A stretch of DNA of 64,000 nucleotides from Tenggerimyces flavus (GTDB lineage Bacteria; Actinomycetota; Actinomycetes; Propionibacteriales; Actinopolymorphaceae): contig NZ_JAFBCM010000001.1 in NCBI RefSeq assembly GCF_016907715.1, forward strand, positions 6,448,001 through 6,512,000, written 5' to 3'. The notes beneath the pieces were generated by a model. It saw only the letters and a list, made by a program, of their open reading frames with translations, had not been told where the DNA came from and did no database searches. A program made the position numbers and the translations under genes. Below, piece by piece: positions 8,577 through 16,289 of the stretch. Position 1 is the stretch's first letter. Each line of letters begins with the position of its first letter.

Positions 8577-9509
8577 CTAGCCGCGTTCCTCGCCGGCGGC
8601 GTCGAAGGCGTCTCGGACTCCGTCGCCGAGCCAGGTGAAAGCCAGCAGGGTGAGGGCGAAGAGGAATGCTGGGAAGACCAGCATGTGTGGGGCCGACAGC
8701 AGGTTGCGCGTTCCGTCGGTGATCATCGCGCCCCAGGACGGCGTCGGGGGTTGGACGCCGAGGCCCAGGAGGGCGAGGCCGGCCTCGGCCGCGATCGCCG
8801 CCGGGATCGCGAACGAGGTTGTCACGAGGATCGGCCCGATAGCGTTCGGCAGGATGTAGCGCACCGCGATCGTCACGCCGCCGGCTCCCATCGAGCGCGC
8901 CGCTTCGACGTACTCGCGTTCCTTCAATGTCAGCACTTGCGCCCGCACCAGCCGGGCCTGCGTCACCCAGGAGGCGATGCCGATCGCGATGATCAGGGCG
9001 AAGACCGAGCGGCCGAGCACCGTCACCATGATCACCGCGAACAGGTACGCGGGGAACGCGTACATCACGTCGGTGAAGGCCATCAGCACGGTCTCGACCC
9101 GGCCGCCTACGTACCCGGCGACGAGGCCGATCACCAACGCGAACACCAGCGCGGTCAGCTCGGCGCCGAACGCGACCGTCAACGCCGTCCGCAGCCCGAA
9201 CAGCAACCGGGACAGGATGTCCCGGCCGAGCTGGTCGGTGCCGAACAGGTGCCCGCCCTGCCCCGGAGGCGCGAGCAGGTTGGCGAAGTCGGTCTCCGCG
9301 TAGTGCTGCGGCGCCAGCACCGGCGCGAGCAACGCCAACACGATCAGCAAGCCACAGAAGATCAGGCTGCCGAGCGCGAGCTTGTTGCCGCGGAACCGTT
9401 GCCAGGCCCGGGCCCACGGCCCAATGGCCCGACGATCGGCCGTTACACCGACGGGGCCTGGGCCGCCGCCGCTGGCGTCGATATCCGTCGCGGTCGCGAT
9501 CTTCCCCAC
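8577..9509 (-). CDS. Opp/Dpp-family ABC importer permease (DppC type)
   Basis: A 310-residue inner-membrane permease with an OppC-like N-terminal helix, about six membrane segments and the cytoplasmic EAA loop (EAARSMGAG) that docks the ATPase. GTDQLGRDILSRLLFG is typical of DppC/OppC. Its start lies inside the 3' end of the dppB-type gene (67-bp overlap); a downstream start is possible. Fourth gene of a leftward unit: binding protein, oxidoreductase, DppB-type, DppC-type. No ATPase gene follows, so the pump must use ATP-binding subunits encoded elsewhere. The family imports peptides or oligosaccharides; here the linked saccharide enzymes favour a sugar ligand. Confidence 0.9.
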   Translation of the reverse strand: MGKIATATDIDASGGGPGPVGVTADRRAIGPWARAWQRFRGNKLALGSLIFCGLLIVLALLAPVLAPQHYAETDFANLLAPPGQGGHLFGTDQLGRDILSRLLFGLRTALTVAFGAELTALVFALVIGLVAGYVGGRVETVLMAFTDVMYAFPAYLFAVIMVTVLGRSVFALIIAIGIASWVTQARLVRAQVLTLKEREYVEAARSMGAGGVTIAVRYILPNAIGPILVTTSFAIPAAIAAEAGLALLGLGVQPPTPSWGAMITDGTRNLLSAPHMLVFPAFLFALTLLAFTWLGDGVRDAFDAAGEERG

Positions 9510-10465
9510 CCCCCAACCGTTCGTACGCGCGGGTCGAGAACGCCGTAGACGAGGTCGACCAGCAGGTTCGTCACCATCAGGATCAGCCCGTAGAACAAGA
9601 CCGTTCCCATCAACAGTGGCATGTCACGACTCGCCGCAGCCGAGGCGAAGTAGAGCCCGAGACCGGGGATCCGGAACAGTGTCTCGACAAAGACGGTGCC
9701 GGTCATCAGCGCCGCCAACAAGGGTCCGACGACCGTCACCAACGGGATCAACGAGTTGCGCAGCGCGTGCCGCACGATCACCGTGCTGCGGCGCCCGCCC
9801 TTCGCGAGCGCCGCCATCACGTAGTCCTCGCGCAGCGTCTCGAGCATCGAGGACCGTACGTACCTCGCCAGCACCGCCGCCGGACCGAGCGCCAACGCCA
9901 GCACCGGCATCACCAGGTGGATCGGCCGATCCCAGCCACTCGACGGCATCCAGTGCAAGGTCGCGGTGAAGAGCAGCACGAGGAACGCCGCCGTCAGGTA
10001 GCTCGGCAGCGCATGTCCCAACGTGACAAGGAACATCGTGCCCTGGTCACCGATCGAGTTTTGCCTCAGTGCCGCGAAGACGCCGATCGGCACCGCTATC
10101 AGCAACGCCAGGATCACCGCGATCAAAGCGAGCGTCGCCGACACCGGGAACGCCGTCTCGATGATGTCCTGCACGTCCATCGTCGCGTACTTGTACGACG
10201 GCCCCATGTCCCAGGTGACCGCGCCCTTCATGAACAGCAGGTACTGCTTCCACGCCGGAACATCGGGCCCGTACCGGGTCGTCAGCTCCCCGACCATCTG
10301 CTCGGTGCCGGTGCTGCCGATGTTCGTCGCGCCGCTCGCCACGCGCTGGATGTCGGCGAAGTTGCCCGGCGCCAGCTGCAGCAGCGTGAACGCGATGATC
10401 GACACCGCGGCGATCGAGATCACCAGGCGGACGAGCCGCTTGGCCAGGTAGACCGCGAGATTCAT
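9443..10465 (-). CDS. Opp/Dpp-family ABC importer permease (DppB type)
   Basis: A 340-residue permease with the DppB/OppB N-terminal segment (RLVRLVISIAAVSIIAFTLL), about six membrane helices and an EAA-type loop (YVMAALAKG). The P-A-F-P-V type periplasmic region is interrupted by a long loop, as usual for DppB. Its ATG overlaps the TGA of the upstream oxidoreductase by 4 bp, indicating translational coupling. It should form the heteromeric channel with the DppC-type protein. The last ~25 residues overlap the next gene and are low-complexity. Confidence 0.9.
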   Translation of the reverse strand: MNLAVYLAKRLVRLVISIAAVSIIAFTLLQLAPGNFADIQRVASGATNIGSTGTEQMVGELTTRYGPDVPAWKQYLLFMKGAVTWDMGPSYKYATMDVQDIIETAFPVSATLALIAVILALLIAVPIGVFAALRQNSIGDQGTMFLVTLGHALPSYLTAAFLVLLFTATLHWMPSSGWDRPIHLVMPVLALALGPAAVLARYVRSSMLETLREDYVMAALAKGGRRSTVIVRHALRNSLIPLVTVVGPLLAALMTGTVFVETLFRIPGLGLYFASAAASRDMPLLMGTVLFYGLILMVTNLLVDLVYGVLDPRVRTVGGWGRSRPRRISTPAAAAQAPSV

Positions 10466-11346
10466 CGCACCAGCTCGGCGACGGTGACGCGTTCGCCACC
10501 GCGTTCCGCGGACAGCACGCCGGCCTGCAGGACGGCGAGCAGGTTGAGGGTCTCCTCCGCCGCGATGGGAGCGACGCGCGTACGTGCCATCTCCACCGCC
10601 GCGCGGACGAGGTTGGTGTAGTAGGCGGTCGAGTCCTTCACCTGCGCGGCGTGGAAGCCCTCCTTGCCGTACGCGGTCACGTGGAACGCGTACGCCGCGT
10701 CACGCAACGTCTGCACGGTCGCGGTCGGACCGCCGTTCGCGTACGACAGCACGGCCACGTCGCGATCGGGGAAGCTGAACCGCTGCACCCACTCGACGTC
10801 GCCTCCGGCGACCGTGAACAGCTGCTCGACCGCGTGCACGCCGTAGTAGAACCACTCCCCCGGCCCGACGCTCACCACCGACGACAGGTCGCCCAGCGCC
10901 GCGAACTTCTCCCGATCCGCCTCGAGCTCGGCCGAGAACCGCAACGCCGACGCGCTGAACAGCGGCGCGTTCTTCGTTGCCGCCAAGGCGAAAAGGGCAT
11001 GCGCCTCGCCGAGCTCGAGCGTCATCGGCTTGTCGACGAACGTCGCGATCCCGGCATCGACGAACGGCCGCGCCATCGGTGCGTGGGTCGCGCCGCCGCC
11101 GGTGTCGTCGACGACCAGCACCAGGTCGGTCTGACCCAGCAGCTCGGTCGGCTCGCCGGCGACGGCGTCGATCCCGTACTTCTCGGCAAGCGTCGAGGCG
11201 TCCGGCTGGTCCGGGCGGAGCTCGCCGCCCCAGACCCAACTCAGCCGTGCGCCCGGGATTGCCTTGTTCTCGTTGAGGATTCGAGCGAACGCCCCCGCGT
11301 GTGAGGTGTTGACACCGACCAGCCCGACCCGTACGTCGTCAGACAC
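10462..11346 (-). CDS. Gfo/Idh/MocA-like oxidoreductase inside the importer operon
   Basis: A 294-residue protein, shorter than the usual 330-390. The nucleotide-binding start is VGLVGVNTSHAG, lacking the second and third canonical glycines, and the lysine motif is ATFVDKPM instead of EKP. GVHAVEQLFTVAGG resembles the helix that carries the catalytic histidine in this family. It sits between the binding-protein gene (3 bp away) and the permease gene (4-bp overlap), so it is surely co-expressed with uptake. The likely role is a first redox step on the imported compound, or sensing of it. The weak glycine motif leaves cofactor binding uncertain. Confidence 0.8.
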   Translation of the reverse strand: MSDDVRVGLVGVNTSHAGAFARILNENKAIPGARLSWVWGGELRPDQPDASTLAEKYGIDAVAGEPTELLGQTDLVLVVDDTGGGATHAPMARPFVDAGIATFVDKPMTLELGEAHALFALAATKNAPLFSASALRFSAELEADREKFAALGDLSSVVSVGPGEWFYYGVHAVEQLFTVAGGDVEWVQRFSFPDRDVAVLSYANGGPTATVQTLRDAAYAFHVTAYGKEGFHAAQVKDSTAYYTNLVRAAVEMARTRVAPIAAEETLNLLAVLQAGVLSAERGGERVTVAELVR

Positions 11347-11349
11347 TGA

Positions 11350-13170
11350 CTATCCCGCCTCCACATCGAGCGGCTTGAGGTAGAAGTAGTCCGGGTACGG
11401 CCGCAGCTGCAGACCCTTGATCGACGGCCGCACCGCGAAGTATGCCGCAGTCCACACCACGGGGATGTACAGCGCCTGCTCCTCGCGGATCTTCGCGGCC
11501 TGCTTGAACAAGTCGAGCTGCTTGGCCTCGTCGGGCTCCCTCGTGGCCTGCGCGACGAGCTCGCCCATCTGCCGGGTCTCCGGCGACGCGTCCTTGGCGA
11601 GGATCGCGTCCAGCTTCGCGGTCTTCTCGGCGGGCTTGAGGTTCTTGTCGAGCTGGAGCTCCTGGTACTCCGCCCACTTGGCGGCCGGCAGGCTGAACAT
11701 CTGGTTGTCCTTCGGCGACCATAGCGCACCGACCATCGTCGGCCAGGTGGGCAGGCCGGCGAACGTGCCGTAGTAGAAGCCGATGTAGTCGCCCTTCTGG
11801 ACCTGCCAGCGGCGTGTCGTGTAGACGCCGCTCTCGACGATGTCCGACTTCACCTTGATGCCCAGGTTGCGGATCCAGGTGTCGACGATCGCGTCGACCA
11901 TCGGCGCCTGCACACCCGCGAGGAGACGGATCTCCGGCAGCCCCTTGCCGTCGGGGAACCCGGCCTCGCCGAGCAGCTGCTTCGCCTGGGCGATGTCCTC
12001 CTTGATCGCGATGCTCTCGTCCCAGCCCTTGGTGCGGTCGGTGACCAGCGAGAGGCCGGGCCGGAGGCCGGGGGTGACCTTGGCGAGCGTGTCGCGACCG
12101 AGCGCGAGGGAGAGCGCGCGACGGACCCGCGGGTCGTCCATCGTCGGGTTCTCACTGCGCAGCTTGGCGAGGTAGACGATCGAGTACGTCGGGATCGACT
12201 GCAGCTGCTTCTTGAGCTCCGGGTCCTTCTCGAACCGCGCGACGTCGGCGTCGAAGATGTTGACCATGTCGGTCTCGCCGTTCTCGTACGGAACGGTCGC
12301 GGTGCCGCTGGTCGTCGGCTCGACGAGCTGAACCTCGATCTTGTCCAGCTTGACGTTCTTGCGGTCCCAGTACTTCTCGTTCGGGATCAGCTCGATGCTG
12401 GAGTTCTTCGTCCACTTCTGGACCGCGTACGGACCGTTGGAGACGAAGTTCGGCGGGTTCTGCCAGTCCTCCGGCTTCTCGTCGACCAGGTCCATGTTCA
12501 GCGGCAGCAGCGCCGGGTGCGTGAGCGCGAGCAGGAAGTCCGGGTTGGGGTTGGCGAGGGTGAGCACGAGCTCGCGCTCGCCGTTCGCCTTGACCCCGAC
12601 CTGCGACCAGTCGGTGAGGACGCCGGACAGGAAGTCCGTCGCGCCCTTGATGTTGGTCGACGCCTGGTAGGAGTTCGCGCCGAGCGTCGTGCCGCCGGCG
12701 GAGGTGCCGGCCGGCGTGAACAGCCGCTCGTACGTGCGCTCGAAGTCGGTGGCGAGCACGGGCTTGCCATTCGACCACATCGCGTTGGCGCGAAGCTGGA
12801 ACGTGTAGGTGAGGTTGTCCGGCGAGATCGTCCACTTCTCCGCGACCGCGGGGATGACGTCGTCACCGGCCGGGTTCTGCGCGACCAGGCCCTCGAGCAC
12901 GCCGCGGGTGAGCAGCCACATGCCGTTGGTGATGACCTGCGGGTCGAGGACCTCGACCGGGACGAAGCTCAGCCGCAGCGTGCGCTGCCCACCGGGCTTG
13001 CCGGGGTCCTCTGGAGAGTCGCCACCGAACAGGCCGCAACCGGTCAGCGACCAGCTTCCGGCGGCGAGGCCGATGAGACCGCTGACGCGAAGGAACTCGC
13101 GGCGGGTGGAGCCAGGCAGTTGAGATCGGGTGAAACGGCTGGTCGAACGCGAGCTTGCGGGCTGGTCCAT
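11350..13170 (-). CDS. Opp/Dpp-type ABC solute-binding lipoprotein
   Basis: A 606-residue SBP_bac_5 family protein. The signal peptide has a twin-arginine STRREFLRVSG followed by a hydrophobic run and the lipobox LTGC, so it is probably Tat-exported and lipid-anchored. The body has the cluster-C features: early LVAQNPAGDD region, LTYTFQLRANAMWSNG, and a FVSNGPYAVQKW strand. First gene of the importer operon. The next gene starts only 3 bp after its stop. The promoter region upstream carries a palindrome covering the -10. The ligand may be an oligosaccharide or peptide; context favours a saccharide. Confidence 0.92.
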   Translation of the reverse strand: MDQPASSRSTSRFTRSQLPGSTRREFLRVSGLIGLAAGSWSLTGCGLFGGDSPEDPGKPGGQRTLRLSFVPVEVLDPQVITNGMWLLTRGVLEGLVAQNPAGDDVIPAVAEKWTISPDNLTYTFQLRANAMWSNGKPVLATDFERTYERLFTPAGTSAGGTTLGANSYQASTNIKGATDFLSGVLTDWSQVGVKANGERELVLTLANPNPDFLLALTHPALLPLNMDLVDEKPEDWQNPPNFVSNGPYAVQKWTKNSSIELIPNEKYWDRKNVKLDKIEVQLVEPTTSGTATVPYENGETDMVNIFDADVARFEKDPELKKQLQSIPTYSIVYLAKLRSENPTMDDPRVRRALSLALGRDTLAKVTPGLRPGLSLVTDRTKGWDESIAIKEDIAQAKQLLGEAGFPDGKGLPEIRLLAGVQAPMVDAIVDTWIRNLGIKVKSDIVESGVYTTRRWQVQKGDYIGFYYGTFAGLPTWPTMVGALWSPKDNQMFSLPAAKWAEYQELQLDKNLKPAEKTAKLDAILAKDASPETRQMGELVAQATREPDEAKQLDLFKQAAKIREEQALYIPVVWTAAYFAVRPSIKGLQLRPYPDYFYLKPLDVEAG

Positions 13171-13221
13171 CGAGCGAACCTCGTCTCCAGGCGGACGGAC
13201 TGTCGTCCATACTTACGGACT

Positions 13222-13260
13222 TACGGTCCCGACCGTAGGACTGCCGTATGCCTGTGTCAA
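13222..13260 (-). promoter_or_regulatory. Promoter with palindromic operator on the -10
   Basis: Read leftward, TTGACA (13255-13260), a 17-bp spacer and TACGGT (13232-13237) form a sigma-70-like promoter 51 bp upstream of the binding-protein gene. The -10 lies within the exact palindrome TACGGTC-2-GACCGTA (13222-13237). Two direct ACTTACGG copies lie just downstream. This is the arrangement expected of a repressor-controlled uptake operon; the repressor is not in the window. Confidence 0.55.
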
Positions 13261-13416
13261 TGGACGATTCCGGCGCGTTGCACGGTCGTAACCGGAGCGA
13301 CCGGAGTCGGCAACGTGGGCCGTCCGGTTCAGGCCGTCGAATTCCTTGGTCGCGGGTGTCGAATCATGCCGGGTCCCGATCGTCGGTGGGCAACGACGAG
13401 GCGAGAGGAACCCCCG

Positions 13417-14805
13417 ATGACACCCCAGAAGCTCACCAGCAGGCAGCGGCTGACGATCTTCGTGCTGCTCGGCGCGAGCTTCATGCTCGCCGCCAACTTC
13501 TCCATCCTGAACGTCGCGCTGCCGCAGGTCGGCGAGGCCGTCGGCCTCGAGGTGTCCGGGCTCGCCTGGGTGGCGACGGCGTACGCGCTGCCCGCCGCTG
13601 GGTTCACGCTGCTGTTCGGCCGGATCGGCGACCTGTACGGACGGCGCCGGATGTTCCTCGGAGGCATCGCGGTGCTGGCGGTGGCCTCGGTCCTCGGTGG
13701 GCTCGCCGCGAACCCGGCGATGCTGCTGAGCGCCCGCGCGCTCCAGGGCGTCGCCTGCGCGATGGCGATCCCGAACGCGCTGTCGCTGCTCGTCACCTCC
13801 TTCAGCGACGAGAAGCTGCGGGCACGAGTGCTGGGCATCAACGGCGCGCTCGGCGCCGCCGGCTTCACCGTCGGCGCGCTCGTGGGCGGGACGATCGTCG
13901 GCATCCTCGGCTGGCGTGGCGCGTTCCTGATCAACGTCCCGATGGCGATCCTCGCCCTCGTCGTCACCCCGTTCGTGATCCGCGCGAGCAGGGCCACCGA
14001 ACGGGTCCGGCTGGACGTCCCCGGCGCCGTGACCGTGACGCTCGGGTTGCTGGCGATCGCGTACGGCGTGACGAACGCGAACGTCTACGCGCTGCTCGGC
14101 GGCGTCGCGATGCTGGTGGTGTTCTGGTTCGTCGAGAAGCGCGCGAAGGCACCGCTCGCCGCGGTCGACATCCTGGTCAGGCCGGGCGTGAAGTGGGGCA
14201 TCGTCGCCGGCCTGGTGCTGTTCGCGATGGAGATCTCGCTGATCTTCGTCATGACGCTCTACCTGCAGAAGGTCCTGCACCTGTCGCCGTTCCTGACCGG
14301 GCTGGCGTTCGGCGTACCCGGGCTCGCCGCCGTCGCCGGGGGTGTCCTCGCCGGCCGGTTCATCGCCAGCTTCGGGTCGCGGAAGGTGCTGGTGGCCGGG
14401 CTGCTGACCCAGACCGCGTTCACCGCGCCGATGGTCCTGCTCGGCATGTCCGAGGCCTGGGTCTGGTTGGTGGTCCCGGCCCTGTTCGTCGGCTTCTTCG
14501 GCTTCGTGGCCGGCACCGTGGCGTTCATGGTGACCGCGACGTCGAGCGTGCCGGACTCCCAGCAAGGCCTGGCGACCGGCCTCACCACCTTGGTCGACGA
14601 GGTCGGGTCGACGATCGGTGTGCCGATCTTCGCCGCGATCGTGGCGACCCAGGCTAACCTGCTCGACGGCATCCACCTGGCCGTGATCGTGAACGTCGTG
14701 GGCACCGTGGCCGCGGCGGTGGTGATCTGGTTCGGGCTGCGGCCGCGCCGCACAGCGACGGCGCCCGCCGTCGCGGAGCCGTCCTACGAGTCGGCGTCCG
14801 CCTGA
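13417..14805 (+). CDS. MFS drug exporter, DHA2-like
   Basis: A 462-residue major-facilitator protein. The open frame runs far upstream, but the ATG at 13417 has GAGAGGAA 6 bp before it and begins directly with MTPQKLTSRQRLTIFVLLG, the first membrane segment. GRIGDLYGRRRMF after helix 2 is the family motif A, and ALQGVACAMAIPNALSLL and GFTVGALVGGTIVGILGWR match DHA1/DHA2 drug:proton antiporters. About 12-14 membrane segments are visible. Its 3' end overlaps a 51-codon gene on the other strand. With an Eis-like acetyltransferase and a HelD-like helicase next door it may belong to an antibiotic-defence group; the substrate is unknown. Confidence 0.88.
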   Translation: MTPQKLTSRQRLTIFVLLGASFMLAANFSILNVALPQVGEAVGLEVSGLAWVATAYALPAAGFTLLFGRIGDLYGRRRMFLGGIAVLAVASVLGGLAANPAMLLSARALQGVACAMAIPNALSLLVTSFSDEKLRARVLGINGALGAAGFTVGALVGGTIVGILGWRGAFLINVPMAILALVVTPFVIRASRATERVRLDVPGAVTVTLGLLAIAYGVTNANVYALLGGVAMLVVFWFVEKRAKAPLAAVDILVRPGVKWGIVAGLVLFAMEISLIFVMTLYLQKVLHLSPFLTGLAFGVPGLAAVAGGVLAGRFIASFGSRKVLVAGLLTQTAFTAPMVLLGMSEAWVWLVVPALFVGFFGFVAGTVAFMVTATSSVPDSQQGLATGLTTLVDEVGSTIGVPIFAAIVATQANLLDGIHLAVIVNVVGTVAAAVVIWFGLRPRRTATAPAVAEPSYESASA

Positions 14806-14939
14806 GGCTCGACTTCCTTCGGCTTCTCGGCCAGCTCCGCTTCCGACGGAGCGGGCAGGTGTTCCGGCCGAGGGCGCGAGGCGTCCCGCGCCCGCATGGC
14901 AGCGGACAGGCCGAGCTGGGAAGGTCTGTCGATCGGCAT
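14784..14939 (-). CDS. Small 51-residue protein coupled to the eis-like gene
   Basis: The ATG at 14937-14939 overlaps the TGA of the acetyltransferase gene (TGATG), a strong coupling signal. The product begins MPIDRPSQLGLSAAMRARD and is then rich in Pro, Glu, Ala and Lys, ending at a TAG inside the convergent MFS gene (22-bp overlap). The frame shows no cysteine or membrane segment and looks like a short, partly helical, charged protein. From memory, small proteins with a similar xLGLxAAMRARDxxRP start occur in other actinomycetes, but I cannot confirm that here. Function unknown. Confidence 0.6.
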   Translation of the reverse strand: MPIDRPSQLGLSAAMRARDASRPRPEHLPAPSEAELAEKPKEVEPQADADS

Positions 14940-16165
14940 CAGTAGCCAGTGTCACAGATCGGCAGCGGCTCGCTCACGAACGCCCGCGACGCCACGGCCA
15001 GCGCACCGGCCTTCTGCTCCACGACCAGGCCGGCCAGCCCGGCCGCCGCCAGCGAGGGCCGGCCGAGGTACGCCGCGCCGAGCTCGCGGACGTCCAGCGC
15101 GAGCTCCGCCGGCGCCGTGGTCCGTTCGCAGGTCGCGCCGGTCGCGTCGCCCGCCAGCCGCCACCGGCCGGCGTTCCACGGGCAGAACGGGTCGGCGACC
15201 TCGAGCACGACGTCGATCGGCGACGCGTACCGCCGAGCGGCGAGCGCCCGGTCCACGTCGATCAGCCGCACCCAGTGCCCGTCCCAGATCCGCTTCTTTG
15301 CGGCCCGCGGGTCGATCAGCAGCGAGACCAGCGGCTCGTCCAGCGCCGCTCTCCCCCAGGTCGTCCGCGCCACCAGGTCCTGGTCGAGCAGGAACCGCCA
15401 CAGCGCGACGTACGACAGAAGGTCGGTCGCGTGCAGGCGCATGACCTCGATCCGCCGGTCGCCCCAGGGCCCCGACGCCCGGAAGTACGCGTACCCGCCG
15501 ACGGTCCCGTCGACGTCGGCCAGCACGCAGCGCAGCTCCCCCGCACCCTCGCGCAGCTCCGGCGGGTCGGCGATCAGCTTGCGCTGCCAGGCGTCGTCGT
15601 GGTGGAACATGCCCGGGCGCTCGGCCCTGGTCGCCTCGCGGATGGCCGAGCACGTCGCGAGGCTCTCCTCGAGCGACGCGTACTCGATCCGGACGTTCTC
15701 CACGTCGGCGACGGGCCGCAGCGCGCGGTCGGTGCGGTTGATCTCGACCTGGGCGTGCTCGCTCGCGAGCCCGTACCCGAAGCGACCGTAGATCGCCGGC
15801 TCCGACGCGGTCAGCGCGATGACCGGCGAGCCGCCGACCTCGTGGATCCCGGTGAGCTGGTCGCGCATCAGCGACGACAGCACGCCGCGGCGCCGGTGCG
15901 TCGGGCGGACCGCGACCAGCGTGAGCAGCTCGGTCCAGAGGTTGACGTCGCCCGGGACGGCCATCGGGCGGAAGTACGTGGTGGCGTGGCCGACCAGCTC
16001 GGAGCCGGCGTACGCGCCGATGCTGCGGTCCGGCTCGAACGCGGACCGGTCGAGCTCGCGCTCCTGTTCCGGATACGGCTGAGCGAACGCGAGCTCGACG
16101 AGGTGGACGATCTGGTCCCAGTCGTCGCCGGAGGGGCGAATTTCGATCTTTGAATGCGTCGGCAT
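14939..16165 (-). CDS. Eis-like GNAT N-acetyltransferase
   Basis: A 408-residue protein of the Eis family: an N-terminal GNAT domain with the acetyl-CoA loop VAVRPTHRRRGVLSSLM (~76-92), the ALTASEPAIYGRFGYG strand containing the active-site tyrosine region, a second GNAT-like half, and a C-terminal sterol-carrier-like domain. In Eis the C-terminal carboxylate acts in catalysis; here the chain ends PICDTGY. Eis enzymes acetylate aminoglycosides at several amines and other polyamines or peptides in the cytoplasm. I took the ATG at 16165 (MPTHSKIEIRP) because the upstream 13 codons cover a palindrome. It is divergent from the HelD-like gene and coupled to a small downstream gene. Confidence 0.88.
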   Translation of the reverse strand: MPTHSKIEIRPSGDDWDQIVHLVELAFAQPYPEQERELDRSAFEPDRSIGAYAGSELVGHATTYFRPMAVPGDVNLWTELLTLVAVRPTHRRRGVLSSLMRDQLTGIHEVGGSPVIALTASEPAIYGRFGYGLASEHAQVEINRTDRALRPVADVENVRIEYASLEESLATCSAIREATRAERPGMFHHDDAWQRKLIADPPELREGAGELRCVLADVDGTVGGYAYFRASGPWGDRRIEVMRLHATDLLSYVALWRFLLDQDLVARTTWGRAALDEPLVSLLIDPRAAKKRIWDGHWVRLIDVDRALAARRYASPIDVVLEVADPFCPWNAGRWRLAGDATGATCERTTAPAELALDVRELGAAYLGRPSLAAAGLAGLVVEQKAGALAVASRAFVSEPLPICDTGY

Positions 16166-16183
16166 AGCGAGAACTCTGCTATT

Positions 16184-16242
16184 CTTTTCGATTTGTGTCG
16201 ACACACAAAAATAGAACCTCTTTCGGAGGTTCTATCGAAAAG
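16184..16242. promoter_or_regulatory. AT-rich nested palindromes between eis-like and helD-like genes
   Basis: An outer pair CTTTTCGAT (16184-16192) / ATCGAAAAG (16234-16242) encloses TTTGTGT-CGAC-ACACAAA (16193-16210 region) and TAGAACCTC-TTTCG-GAGGTTCTA (16212-16234). As rightward RNA it would fold into a three-way junction in the helD leader. As leftward RNA the second hairpin is followed by TTTTTGTG, like an intrinsic terminator or attenuator ahead of eis. The base composition is far lower in GC than the surroundings. Alternatively the palindromes are protein operators. Confidence 0.6.
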
Positions 16243-16270
16243 TATAGCTCGGCAATGCGGGCCGCGTCAA
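16241..16270 (-). promoter_or_regulatory. Leftward promoter for the eis-like gene
   Basis: Read leftward, TTGACG (16265-16270), an 18-bp spacer and TATACT (16241-16246) make one of the best sigma-70-type promoters in the window. The predicted start point near 16234 would put the TAGAACCTC hairpin at the very 5' end of the transcript, giving a leader of about 70 nt before the ATG at 16165. Confidence 0.55.
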
Positions 16271-16289
16271 AGGGTGAGGGGACCTAGTT

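Noticed and set aside
12517-13416. N-terminal extension of the MFS exporter
   Set aside because: It would cover the antisense of the binding-protein gene and its promoter; the ATG at 13417 has a ribosome site and leads directly into helix 1.
16184-16242. Known riboswitch class in the eis/helD gap
   Set aside because: The three-way junction is drawn from DNA palindromes alone and lacks the conserved core of any riboswitch I know; kept only as an undefined structure.
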